From: Perilla frutescens
Lineage: Eukaryota; Streptophyta; Magnoliopsida; Lamiales; Lamiaceae
Assembly (NCBI GenBank): GCA_026008535.1
Contig: BRKX01000006.1
Location: 9,818,501 to 9,882,500 of the forward strand
Direction: 5' to 3'
DNA: 64,000 bases
Shown: piece after piece, positions 20,800 through 32,606 of the stretch
How positions within the stretch are numbered: position 1 is the stretch's first letter
Layout: every line of letters begins with the position of its first letter
Notes under the pieces: model-generated
Database searches by the model: none
What the model saw: only the letters and a program-made list of their open reading frames with translations
Told to the model about the DNA's origin: nothing
Program-made: the position numbers and the translations under genes

Positions 20800-23480
20800 T
20801 GTGCCGTGATACTCCTAAGGCAAATCAGGAACCACGCTCGAGTCCAACAAGAAACTATGGAGCCGTACAGTCTTTCATAGCCTCAGAGCCAGCCACATAC
20901 TTGACTTTCATGGTGGAGTGAGCATGCATTTCTGCCTTACTCCTCCATGCCACAACTCCCCTTCCCAATTTAAACACATATGTTGAGGAAGATTTACTCT
21001 GATCCTTTTTATCGGTTTTGGAAAAACTAAGTCCATATAACCCAAATCAATTAGACTGTCCGAGTGGTAAACAAGCATACTATCTCAAGTCTTCTTGAGA
21101 ATACTCTTTTCCACAGTCCATTGCCCTTAACTAAGGTTAAAATTGATATCTTTCCACTATACCACTACATAGTAGATATCGGTCTTTGTGCATAGCATAC
21201 CATGTGAGAATTCCTTTTACTGAAGCATAAGAAATCTCATTTCCACTCATCTTTGGGGAGCACATTTCCTTGAGTAGATGTATTCCATTCTCGAAAGGTA
21301 TAAAACTTTTCTTGGAATCTGTATGTTGAATCTAGCTAGCACATTTTCGATATAGGTAACCTGGGATAAGTACATCAGCCCAAATCCTTCATATCGAAAT
21401 GCTTGGACAATCACACCCCTATGTTTGATAACACATTCTCATTGTTACCCATTAAGCAAGTTGTTATTTAACATATGGTACTAAGATAACCACCACGTTT
21501 CCGTCACGCGTCTTGTATACACAACCTTTATCCGATTTCTCCATGAATCCATATGACTGGATAACTTCGTTAGATCGGATATTCCAAGATTTTGATGCTT
21601 ACTTAAATCCACGAATGGACCTCTAAGCTAGCACACTAAGTGCTATTGGCCTTTAGCAATGAATCCCTTTGTTTGTCGTATATAGATATTTTCCTCAAGA
21701 CTTCCGTTCAGAAAAAACTGTCTTGACATCTATTTGCCAAACAAATAAGTTAAAATGAGTAGCAACAGACAAGAGATTCCAGATCTAACAATCCGTTAGA
21801 TCTTCTCTTTACTTTATAGACCCACTTTCATTAAATGAGATTTACCCTCATTTAGTGGTTCTACAAGCTCCCACTATTCATGGTGATCTATAGATCCCAT
21901 TTCGGATTCCATTGCAGTTTTCCAAGGAACTGCATCCTTATCTTGAACCACTCCATCATAGTTTCTGGGATCCAATTCATTTAGTCTTTCCAGAAAATCA
22001 GAAGATTCTTCTAGACTAAGGAATCTATTAGGTTGGCGTACAAGCCTCCCACTGCGATGAAGAATTTTCTGTACCTTCGTGACACGCTGTGCAGTATTAG
22101 GTGGTACCTCTTCTTGTACACTTTGGTGTAGGATTCGAATGTCCATTCCTCAAACCATTAAGAACGATCTTGTCCTTAACCTTGTGACTTATTATATAGT
22201 CTTCTTCTAGGAATCGGGCATTAGTGCTTACAATGTCCTTCTGATTCTTAGGACTATAAAATAAACCACTTTTCATTCATCTGGGATAACCAATAGACAA
22301 TCGTCGTTTCTAGGTCATATCCGCAAAATGAAATAAACAACTTTGAATAGCTCATCATCGATCTAACCATTTCCAATAACATTCAATTTCTTCGTACCAC
22401 TACGTCATTCTGCTGTTTGAATAGCAGACGTAGTTAACCGGGATGCAATCCCATTCTCTGCCAAGTGATCCCTAAAGTCACCTAAGAGGTACTTGTCACT
22501 AGGGCCACATAAGTAGAGTGAATTAAACCTAATAACTTCCTTGAATCTATTTTTTTAGCCTTAAAGGACACTTGATCATTTTACCTTCTTAGCAGGATTT
22601 GCACAAAGAAATGATTCTAGGACCAGTGAGACTAATGGACCATCGTTTATCAAACTTTGAATCCTCTTAAGAATAATATATCCAAGTCTTAGATGCCAAA
22701 GATAGGTTTGATTCCTTTGCGAAGATTCTTTCCTTTTATTGAGGTTGATCAATGTATTCAATAGTTGTTTTGTAGCGTTAAGCATAGATTTTAGTGTATT
22801 TAAAGATGTCCATCCAATGTGCCAGAATAGATAAAATGTTTCCCAACCATGATAACAATCTAGTTATCAAAAGTAACAAGATATCAATTCATAAAACCAA
22901 CTTAGAAACAGAAACTAAGTTTCTAAAATCTAGCACATATAGACAATCCTTTTAAAGACTAAAATTTATCACTACTGAAAGGTATGTCTATGTCTCCCAC
23001 TGCAATAGCTGCCATTTTACCATAGCATTGCACATGTACATAGTGATCTCATCTTCACTCAAACGAGTGAGAGATACCTTTCCTTTTGAGAGGACACTCA
23101 AACTTACAATGTCTCGGTTGATTATACTTGAAGCACATATCCTTTGGACTTAAAGTCCTTTTGAGGTAACTATGTCATTTTGTTCATCGCCCTACACGCT
23201 TTCTTTGGTTGAGATGCATTCCTCTTCTTACCCTAAGATGCATTTCTCTCAGCCATTTGCGCTTCTGTGATACTTTTCACTAGCATCTCAGCTTTCTGAA
23301 GATCAACAAGCATTTCTGATAAAGTGACATAATTCTTTATCATGCTAAAGTTCAAAAGAACTATTTCAACTTCAGGGACAGACTATTAAACACCAAGTCG
23401 ATTAAGACTCGGTATCTTGTTCACCATCCAGGGTTTCGATCTCTGATAAGTAGCTTATCATCTGGAGAACGTGGTCCCTT
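20800..23480 (-). pseudogene. Copia gag-pol remnant (zinc knuckle, integrase, RT, RNase H)
   Basis: Minus-strand translation in changing frames shows the copia order. The gag knuckle lies at 23,091-23,135 (CFKYNQPRHCKFEC, with Tyr where the second Cys is expected). A pre-integrase piece at 22,576-22,785 has LWHLRLGYI. An integrase piece is at about 22,395-22,475. The RT N-terminus at 21,874-22,146 has HRSGRLVRQP and WKTAMESEM. The RNase H end at about 20,867-21,000 has YVFKLGRG and KYVAGSEAMK. Many stops and frame changes, so it makes no full protein. Confidence 0.85.
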
Positions 23481-25099
23481 ACAAGAATAGAATCGACTAT
23501 CTTGGTGCTTATTAGATTTTTCATGGCAAGGCATTTTGTTGTGTAATTCTGATGTCCGAAGAGTTTCTTAAGATTACACCATAAGAGGTTCTTATTACTT
23601 CATCAGAATTCACAACTGGTTTCTTATGACATTCCTCATCAAGTACAATTAAACCTTTAGCCGTTTAAGACAATGTTTTAAGTTCCGAATACAGTCTTTA
23701 GTAATTCACCGATATTAAACTTTTGAGAATAGAAGACAAGTTGGAGAGTGTCATGATAATATAGAATATCATAAAAGTAACATGCAGTATAATCACACCA
23801 TTTAGGATACTAAACATATAATTGAAATCCTAAAAAAGAATTATATGCATATCCACCGATATTTTAAAAATGTTTCTTATAAGTAACGTTAGTGTGGATG
23901 TTTATAAAATTCATTTTTAAACAGGTTATTAACCTTTAATTTACCTCCAGTCAAGTTTCCTTAAGACAAGTAAATTAATAGTCGGAAAACATTCCCGGTC
24001 ATGTAATCTTCTAATTAATAAGCCATGTTAGTGTGGACGTGTATTAATAAATTACACCTAAGTGTGAACATCATCATCTTCACCCCAAGGGCACTGGTTC
24101 GAACTCATTGCTCCAGTTGGAGGAGTCAATTTATTCTAATAGTGTCCTATAGTTATCTATTAAGAGGTTTAATTTCTAGAGAGTCCAGTGATATGACACA
24201 TCCGTTAGGGAGGATGACCTATTGTCAACGCGCATGCCCATCACTTCTCAATTAAACCAGATTAATGGAGACCGATTGAGATTTCTACATACTTTGGTAT
24301 GAATCTCTCCCACTTAGTTATTTATACTTGAGGTTTTCATTTTTATCCCATTAGCATGCAAGATCATCACATAAAATGATAAACATCCACGACATGTATC
24401 CACACAATATTATAAGCATAATAATTTAAACCAACTATCATGGCATATTTCTCATGTTGTATTCATGAGATAATCTTGAAAAATCAGCTCCGGAAATCTG
24501 GACGGCATCCGCGCCACCACCAAGCATCTCGCCAAAACCCTAACGCCGATTTAGGGTTTCGGGACATGTTCGGGATGTCGTCCTTTCTTGATTTGGGCTG
24601 CTCCACTTTTCTTTCTTGAGAAGAATCCCTTTCCTTATCTAATTCTATAAGGATTTCTATTCCTAATTTAAATCTTATCCTATCATATTTGAATAAATTC
24701 AAAGATATCAATTACCTTATCCAAATACACTAGGATAAAGTAATCATTATCTTAAATATTCAATTTCCATATGATAAAGATTTTAATTATGAAAAATCCT
24801 AATATATCTAGAATAACAAAGGAATAAAAAGATACAACTCAAGACACATGGAATTTGGAAAATTCCATCTAAATACTCTAACATTTATTTTTCCTATTAC
24901 ATTAAACCAACGTAATAAAATAAATGCTAGTCTAATCCATGGATTTTCTCATGGATAAAAACCTCGTAGCCAAACCGGCATACGACCATCAACAACCATA
25001 CATTCAACATAAATTAAATCATCACATCACATAAATTAAAAAGCCATGATAGTTGGTATCACCTGCAAACAAAAACCGTCTACATACAACAACTATCAA
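23481..25099 (-). other. Copia 5' region: degenerate gag and leader
   Basis: It should hold the gag N-terminus on the minus strand, but I can only recognise scattered coding-like blocks. A 75-codon minus-strand frame at 24,484-24,711 is not identifiable. Confidence 0.5.
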
Positions 25100-26450
25100 A
25101 TTTTAAGTGATAAACATAAAATTGCATATGATATCCATACATGATCATTTTCGAAAATTATCTACAATTTAAAAATTGAAATTTTCGAAAATACTATAAG
25201 ATTAAATTTGGAAATTTTAAAATTAATTAAAATATCCCACCAAATTAAATCTCAATACTTCGAAAATTATATAAGGAATAAATCTGGAAATTTTGATATT
25301 TATCAAAAATCTTTCCCAAATAAAATCCTTAATTTTCGAAAATCCCTAAACAATTAAATCTGAAAATTTTGATATTAATCAAAAATCTATTCCAAATTAA
25401 ATACCTAGGTTTCAAAAATTCCAAGAATAATAAATCTGAAAATTTTGATCCACTTCAAAAACTTTTCAAATTTAAAATTCTATTTTGAAACCTATTTGGA
25501 TTATAATTAGGTAAATTTTGATATTCATCAAAATTACCTTATCCAATTATAATCCCCCATATTTTGAAAATATCTCTAGGATTAGATATGGAAATTTTGA
25601 TAATATCAAAAATCTATTCCAAATCTAATTCCATATATTTCGAAAAATATGGATTAATTTAGGGAATTAATTTAACATCAAATTTTCAAAATTTGATCTC
25701 CAAATTTCGAATACCCTAAATAAAATTAATAATTTAGAAATTTGATATTTATCAAAATCCTTTCCAAATTATAGATTAGGTATCGAAATTACTAGAATAA
25801 AAATATGGTAGTTTGATCCTCTTCAAACACTTACCAAATTTAAAAATTCTATTTTGAAACCTACTTGGATTAGAATTTGATAACTTTAGATATACATCAA
25901 AGATTACCTTCTTCAATTCCAATCCTCATAAAATTCGAACCCTATCCTAATTAAATATGAAAATTTTGATTTTCATCAAAATTCTTTTCCAAATTGAATT
26001 ATAGGGGACGAAATTATGAAAACAAATTTAGGGAATTTAATTACCATAATTTTCGTACCATATGATTTCTAAAAGTTGGAAAAGTTGATCTTAGTCAACA
26101 TATCATTCCCAATTCAAAACAATATATACGAAAAGCATAGGATTAAAAATTAGGACTTTGAAAAATCCATAACAATTTTTAATCTCTAATTTTCGAACCA
26201 ACATTAAAATTAAATTTGGAAATATTGATAAACATGAAAATCCCTTCCCAAATTTAATACCAAAAATTCAAAAATACCAAGGAACAAGAATTGAGAATTT
26301 TCGAACTACACCAAAAATTCATCTCCAATTTTTTTGTCCAAAAATTCGAACTCCATGAACTAATTAAATCTGAAAATTTTAAAACTAAAATCCATCTACA
26401 GATTTAAACATACAATTCGAATTTACCATAGAATTAATTCTTAGGCAGAG
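25100..26450. repeat. AT-rich degenerate tandem repeats in the copia leader
   Basis: About 1.35 kb in which a unit of roughly 60-70 bp recurs with variation: 'aaattttgatattnatcaaaa' then 'tttccaaattaaat' then 'tttcgaaaat'. Each unit contains a small inverted repeat (TTTTGATxxTxATCAAAA). It lies between the primer-binding site and gag. Confidence 0.7.
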
Positions 26451-26459
26451 CCAAAACCT

Positions 26460-26471
26460 GCTCTGATACCA
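26460..26471 (-). promoter_or_regulatory. Primer-binding site of the copia element (iMet-tRNA type)
   Basis: On the minus strand this reads TGGTATCAGAGC, the classic match to the 3' end of plant initiator tRNA-Met. It starts three bases inside the 5' LTR. It also fixes the orientation of the element. Confidence 0.92.
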
Positions 26472-26473
26472 AT

Positions 26474-27936
26474 TGTTGGGGTTTTCTCGAATTGTACCCC
26501 ACAGGATCTATTTGGATGCCATTAATTTTAACTCATGTAAATCATAATTTTATGTGTGACATTAATTATCCTATGTTGAATTAACATGCAAGTTTCAATT
26601 TCGAATCCATTGCAGCGGAATAAAATAGAATCTATCGAAACCGGTACTTACAAACTTTGTCGGGTTGCTCACGGGATTAAAGATCTAATCCCGTTGTTGA
26701 TGGAGAACACATGATCATGGTGAATCTTCATGGTGTTCGAAACACACATCTCCAATATTCTACTTCTTGATCTTCTGCTGTATTTCCGGACCTTGTTTAG
26801 ATGCAGAGTGGGCTGCAGACTACTAAATGGTTGTGGAAACTCTAGGAATCAAGAGAGCACTTAGAGGGGCTGTATTGGATGTGTTTTTCCTTATAATTTT
26901 CGTGGCCCCCCTCCCTTATTATAGGGGAGGGGGCGAAAATTAACTCTCCAAACCCTATTGGGCTTGGGCCTCCCACTCTTGTTTCATTCCCAGTCCACTT
27001 AGGTCATATTGGGCTACAACAGGGACCTAGAAAAATATTAAATTGGCCTACTAATTTATTTAATTTCTAATATCCATGACATGGATATAAATAAATAAAT
27101 AAAGTATTATTTTTATTCCACTAAAGAAATAATACTGACCTACCAATTTAATACATGTTTGCGAATATGCTTTCTCCTTTAGTTCAGTCATTTCATATGT
27201 TTAAGATATAATGTCCATTAATTAATTATGTAAGTTTCTGACATTTATAATTAATTAATATCTTGTTCCTTGAGTATTACCGCACGATTTCCGTTTATCA
27301 TGATAAGAATAAATTAATATTCTGACTGCAGGGCTTTCCATGATCATTGTGCTTCCTTAAGAGGACACTATCAACCTCGCGCACCAGGACACGGTGCTCA
27401 TGCATATTGCATGACACATCATGTATACATTGTTATTACCCAAGATATCGAGTTTATTGACCCATGAAATGATCTCACCCATTGATAAATCAAAGTAACA
27501 AACAATGCACACATATGCTCATCAATAAAACATGAGTTCAGAACCCGAACTCTGTGGATCTTTATTCTCTCACTTAAAGTCAGAATAGAGAACAATATCC
27601 TATCGTGATCCTCCTCAATACACAAGCCAGTGTACTAGAATAATCAGTTAGTCAAGATAAACTAACTATCAGATTATTCTACGGTGTACCAATGGTGGGT
27701 TCAGGACCATCTAAGCTGTGAGCCTTTTAATACATTGCAAGGAATTCGATGATATGATCTCTACCGTATGTTGACCCACACCATATCATCTACAATGCAA
27801 GTATATGGAACCATGCATATAAATATATAACAATAAATATATACACAAACAGTGAATGAAATTATTATTCAATCTATATTATCTTAATATTGTTTATTGT
27901 ATACAAAGACAAGCTTTCCAGTATACAAAACCAACA
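26474..27936 (-). repeat. 5' LTR of the copia element (right in window)
   Basis: 1463 bp, the partner of 19,026-20,488. Confidence 0.95.
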
Positions 27937-28879
27937 GTAACATCATGCTAAAAATGTATAAGATATGATTCTCAAATTAATACAACATCATGCAAAAAAA
28001 AAAAAAAATCAATACCTATAATTCCAGAAAATAAACCACTCTCGTACTATCACAGTGTATATAAAATTTTACCTTGCCTTGCAACTTATATCAGCATAAT
28101 GTTTATGACATTTAATATTAAACGTAACTACTCTCATATTAGTATGGTGCATATGACATTTCAAAAAATCTTATGTGCACTTGAATAATATTAGAAGTGA
28201 CATTTTTTAGTATTAAAAGTAATTTTTTCATAGGAATTCTAAAACCCTAATTGGGATGAAGTTAACCCTACTTGGGTTGAAATAAACCTTAAAAATAAAA
28301 ATTTCATATTTTTCATTCATATTTTATTTGGAGTACCAGAGACATGTGGCATCTTAAAAGAAAATGAAGAAAATTTTAATTTGATATATTATATGAAAAA
28401 TATTGTGTTTATAACGTTTTATCCTGAAACTACTCTCTTATTAACATGGTGTATATATATGACATTTTAGCATGAGAATAACATGTAAATTTATTCTTAG
28501 TAGCATGTGTTCTTTGTTCATTTTAGCATTGTTATATGTTCATATTAGCATCACATTATTTCATTTTAGCGTAACGAAATTACATGAGAAAAAATACAAC
28601 AATTATTGAATTATCATATATAATACCTTACTGGGATATAATTAATCCCTAATTGGGGTAGAATAAACTCTAATTGGGGTGGAATAAACTATACTCTGAT
28701 GAAATAAACACTAATTGAATGAAATTAACCCTAATTGAAATGAAATAAACTCTACAAATTAATGTTTTATATTTTTCATTCATATTTTTTCGGATAAACA
28801 GATGTATTCGACATCTTAAATAAAATAGCCTGAAAAAAGCTTTAATTTAATTGAGATATTATCACTATTCATAGAATAG

Positions 28880-30387
28880 TGATAACTGAGATTTTGCACT
28901 AGTTCTCATGCTATTTAAGTGTGCATTTTATATGATTTACTCGTGCTTTCATCCCAGTTTAATTGGATTTCAACCGTTCTTGGATTTTGGTGTGTTTATT
29001 GATATTTGTAGGTTTTGTCTCACGATTTGCTATATTTTGGTCACGAGATAGTGGAGCATGTCCCGAGGTCGTGCGTTGAAGAAATCAAGTCGAAAATGGG
29101 ATGAAAACATCGCAAAAGAGGACTCGCGACAGCGGCTCGCGAGTGCACCCAAGGGTGAGGTCATGGGTGGTCACGAGCCAGCCACTGCAACGTCACGACA
29201 AAGGAAGGGTTTGATAAAAGAAAATTCACGGGCTTGGTCGTGAATTCTGAGATGGCTCGCGACTATTCTGCCACGTCAGGCCACGTGGAGTCGCGGGCGT
29301 GTCGGTCGCGAGCGAGGTCGCGGCTGGGCCGGGCCTGTCCGATTTTTAATCTAGTTTTGGGCTTTTCCTTACTTGGTATTTAAGGGTTCTTGATGCACGA
29401 AAATTAGACATTCTATCAGACCCTAAAATTACCACCAAAGAAAAACAATAGAGGAAAATAGACACGAAGAACAAGACCTAAGGATTCAAGGGATTTTGAG
29501 ATTAGAGACAAATTAATTCTTCTGGGTTTTATTTTCTCCATTCTTCTAGATTATTTTAGTTATTTATTCTGCCATGAATAGCTGTTGGGAAAAACTATCA
29601 TGGTAGCCCAACTGATGGTTTTGATGAAATGTCAAAACATATGGAAAAGCTCTATGAAAAACTGTAGGTTATTCAGGCTGGAAGTCAGAGTAATGACCAA
29701 GTAAGACTTCAAATCTCAGCCCAGCTGAAGCGAAAGTCAATCGCCTTGGAGCATGGTCAACCAGCTGAAAAGGATGTCTCAACCAGACTAGTCAAAGTCA
29801 AAGCTTAAATAAAGCTAAAGGGAGAAGAGAATACTAAAGACTGGAAGACATCCACAGATGAGTAATCATCAGTCTAAGCTGAAAGCCAAGAAAGACTGAT
29901 GAGAAAAGATCCAGCTTGAAAGCTCAAAACCAAACTGAACTGATCAAACATCAATTAGTTGAGAGAAAAGCTCAAAAGAAAAGCCGACTGGAAACGGAGA
30001 TGTTAATACTAGATTTGTAATCTACAACCGAGACACTTCCAAAGAAGGTTTAGGATGCGTTAGTGGTTGCTCTAACACAATTTAAGTCCCAACATAGACA
30101 TACGAATGAGAAGATTAAATGAATGAATTAGTTGATGATTTTTCAATCCTAGGATACGTCTTTTATTCATTGTTGATTTATCTATGTCTATTTATATGGT
30201 AGCATTTATTGTTTTATTTAGATAATTAAATATCACAATCATTTTCGGTCGTCTAGATAATTGTAAGAGGTTAAATTAGATAACTAGTAGATTAATTATT
30301 AAATCTATGTGGATACGATACTCTTGTTCACCGCTACACTATAAACCTCACTGTGCACTTGCAGTTAGGTTAAATAAGTACCAAACA
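28880..30387 (+). mobile_element. Probable solo LTR (about 1.5 kb)
   Basis: It starts TGATAACTGAGATTTTGCAC, much like the Athila LTR start, and ends in ACCAAACA. Near the right end is GTGCACTTGCAG, typical of gypsy LTR ends. Candidate target repeats AATAG (28,875-28,879) and AATAA (30,388-30,392) differ at one base. The flanks on both sides belong to TIR element C. No internal domain follows, so recombination between two LTRs is the simplest origin. A 61-codon frame at 29,058-29,243 lies within it and is not recognised. Confidence 0.55.
29583..30094. mobile_element. Possible small LTR-like insertion within the solo LTR
   Basis: The segment has perfect inverted ends TGTTGGG and CCCAACA, and its less AT-rich content contrasts with the surrounding LTR. 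No matching 5-bp flanks are found (ATAGC against TAGAC), so it may be a solo LTR or TRIM whose target repeat has decayed, or chance. Confidence 0.35.
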
Positions 30388-31585
30388 AATAACATGTAAA
30401 TGTATTCATAATATTAATTATATGTGTTGTTCCTTCATTTTAGTTTTGTGATATGATATTATCATGATATTCCTTTCATTTTAGCATAACGAAATTGAAT
30501 AAGAATAACATGTAAATATACTCATAATAACATTTGTGTTGTTCGTTCATTTTAGCATAGATATATGTTAATAATAGCATGCATGTAAATATGTTTATAT
30601 TAACATCATATTATTTTCTCATTTAACGAAATTGCATGAGAATAAAAAAAACACATAAATTATGAAATAAACCCTAATTGGGATAGAATGAACCCTAACT
30701 AGAATAAAATAAGCCTTAAAAATGGTATTTTATATTTTCCATTCATATTTCTTTGGATAAACAAATGCATGTGAGATCTTAAATGAAATAATATGAAAAA
30801 GTTATAATTTGATATATTATATGAAAAAAGGTATTGTGTTTATGAATTTTTAGCATTAAACTACTCTCATATTAGTATAATGTATAAGACATTTTAGCAT
30901 GGCGTTACATATCAGTATTACGTTTAAATATGGATGAAAATATGGTTGTTCAATTGAAGACTTTCAGGTTATTATGAAATTTATCCAACATGTAACTCAT
31001 ACCAATTATCGTTTATGACACATATAAAAAATAAATTTGAATGATATCATCAATATCAGCATAATTCATATATCATTTTAACATGAACTATGACCCATTA
31101 CAACATTATGTATATGTCACTTTAGCACGAACTATAACCAATAACATAATCATCGATGAAAAAAATGAAAATGAATACATAAATCAGAACTGAATACAAT
31201 GTACGAGATAATTAAAAAAGATAAATACGTGAATCAAAAGCATTATATGAAGAAGATGAAATAATGTAAAAATTTAATTGGAATAATTTACACAAAAAAA
31301 TAAAATTTAATCCAAAAAGAATAATAGTGTCTACAAACAAATCAAGGAATCCTAAAAATTGAAAATTTGCATACGAACGTAAAACAAAAAAAATCATCAA
31401 GAATTCAAAGTCATGTATGAACCAGCAACATCAATTTCGATTTTACAAATAAAAAACATTCTTAACCTTATATATATTTATAGGTATAACATTTTATATT
31501 TCAATAAATTATTATAATTATCATAATTTTTCCAATTTGTAGTTGATTGGTTTACAAAAGAAATGCACAGAGAGAGGAGAGGGGC

Positions 31586-31586
<1 letters not shown>

Positions 31587-31612
<26 letters not shown>
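31587..31612. repeat. (GA)n microsatellite
   Basis: An uninterrupted GA run within a longer purine tract (31,560-31,700). Reading frames here on both strands are low-complexity artefacts. Confidence 0.95.
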
Positions 31613-31618
<6 letters not shown>

Positions 31619-31921
31619 AAGAGAGAGAAGAGAGGAGAGAGAGTGGGAAGAGGGAGAGATAGAGAGAAAAATTGCAAAGAGAAAAAAAGATAAATGGGTG
31701 TGCGTGAGAAATAAATTGAGAGATGAGAGACAAAGTCATGTTTCAAAATATAAGAATTATTAAATTAACATAATACTCTCTTTTACTTAAAGTTATAAAT
31801 AATTACAAGTATGTCACCTTTCATTTGACCTAAGTTTGATTGAATTGTAGTCATGAATGGATTAGATAGTTCTTAGTTCTCACATGAGTGAATGGTTCTC
31901 ATTTGAATCATTCCCTCTCTG

Positions 31922-31925
<4 letters not shown>

Positions 31926-31954
<29 letters not shown>

Positions 31955-31955
31955 A
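31926..31955. repeat. (GT)n microsatellite
   Basis: About 14 GT dinucleotides at the right end of TIR element C. Confidence 0.95.
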
Positions 31956-32079
31956 TTACAAGGCTTGTGCTCATCTATATATAATACTAGAAGTTGAGAT
32001 TGTACTTTCACTTGAGAAATGAAATGAAAAAGGAAATAACTTCAACTTTCTAAACCTTCACAGTAAAATAAGATTAAGA

Positions 32080-32408
32080 AATGTACTCATCAATAATCTT
32101 TTTTTGAAATACAACTACATTAAAATATATATTCTTACAGATCATTTGAGGAAATTAAGATTGATTTTCAGCCATTACAAATATTGTAAGTTTTCTTCTT
32201 TAATTTACTCTCATCAATATAATTATCGAAAATCATTATATATAATCATCGAACTAATCCATCTCAAACAATGCAAAAAATAAAAATGTTGTCTTATAAA
32301 TGGTGTCTCTGCACATTTGTCGTTGCACTCTTCTCATCGATTTCATCCATTACTGGCGAGGGTGGTGAAGATGTGTCCCAGACAATCGTCGTTGATCCAT
32401 CAATATAA
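32080..32408 (+). pseudogene. Truncated duplicate of PME promoter and exon 1
   Basis: This segment repeats, with a period of about 330 bp, the sequence in front of and at the start of PME copy 2. Shared blocks are ATGTACTCATyAATAATCTT (32,085 and 32,412), TATTCTTACAGATCATTTGAG, and the first coding bases. ATG 32,286 opens a frame for the same hydrophobic signal peptide and the start of the mature protein (EDVSQTIVVDPS), then ends at TAA 32,406-32,408, where homology stops. It is a broken 5' end only, about 40 codons, lying in tandem directly upstream of copy 2. Confidence 0.85.
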
Positions 32409-32410
32409 AA

Positions 32411-32606
32411 AATGTACTCATTAATAATCTTTAACTTCCCTTTTCCCTCAATATATATATAACTGTAATATTAAAATATATATTCTTACAGATCATTTGA
32501 GCAAATTAAGATTAATTTTCAGGCATTACAAATAGTGTCTTCTTCTTCTTTATTCTCATCAATATTAAACAGTACTGCAAAAAAACAAAAAAAAAAAAAC
32601 AAAAAA
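32411..32606 (+). promoter_or_regulatory. Upstream region of PME copy 2
   Basis: An AT-rich leader and promoter region duplicated from, or to, 32,080-32,285. TATATATATA at about 32,452-32,461 is a TATA-box candidate. A-rich sequence (32,578-32,606) precedes the ATG at 32,607. No transcription data are available. Confidence 0.45.

Larger units (their letters stand above)
19026..27936 (-). mobile_element. Ty1/copia LTR retrotransposon, degenerate
   Basis: An 8.9-kb element with two 1463-bp LTRs (TGTTGG...CCAACA) and an exact 5-bp TSD GTAAC (19,021-19,025 and 27,937-27,941). It lies on the minus strand: the iMet-type primer-binding site is at the right-hand LTR and the polypurine tract at the left-hand LTR. 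The order read on the minus strand is a long AT-rich leader, gag zinc knuckle, integrase, RT and RNase H, that is, the copia order with integrase before RT. Coding frames are broken many times. It splits TIR element C. Confidence 0.95.
18365..31916. mobile_element. TIR element C, split by a copia element and a solo LTR
   Basis: The left end (18,365-19,025) has AGTAAGAACCC and TAGGAACTCATC, and shares with elements A and B the block ATCAAATTAAAGCTATTTTC (near 18,680). The right end (31,870-31,916), read in reverse, has AAATGAGAACCATTC and GTGAGAACTAAGAAC. Between them, outside the copia element (19,026-27,936) and the solo LTR (about 28,880-30,387), the DNA is AT-rich with many TTTAGCAT motifs and 'ccctaattggg' repeats, and no coding region. 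Exact ends are uncertain. Confidence 0.5.

Noticed and set aside
29058..29243. 61-codon Arg/Ser-rich frame
   Set aside because: It lies within the probable solo LTR; no family resemblance.
31521..31763. Overlapping frames on both strands over the GA repeat
   Set aside because: Low-complexity translation of a microsatellite.
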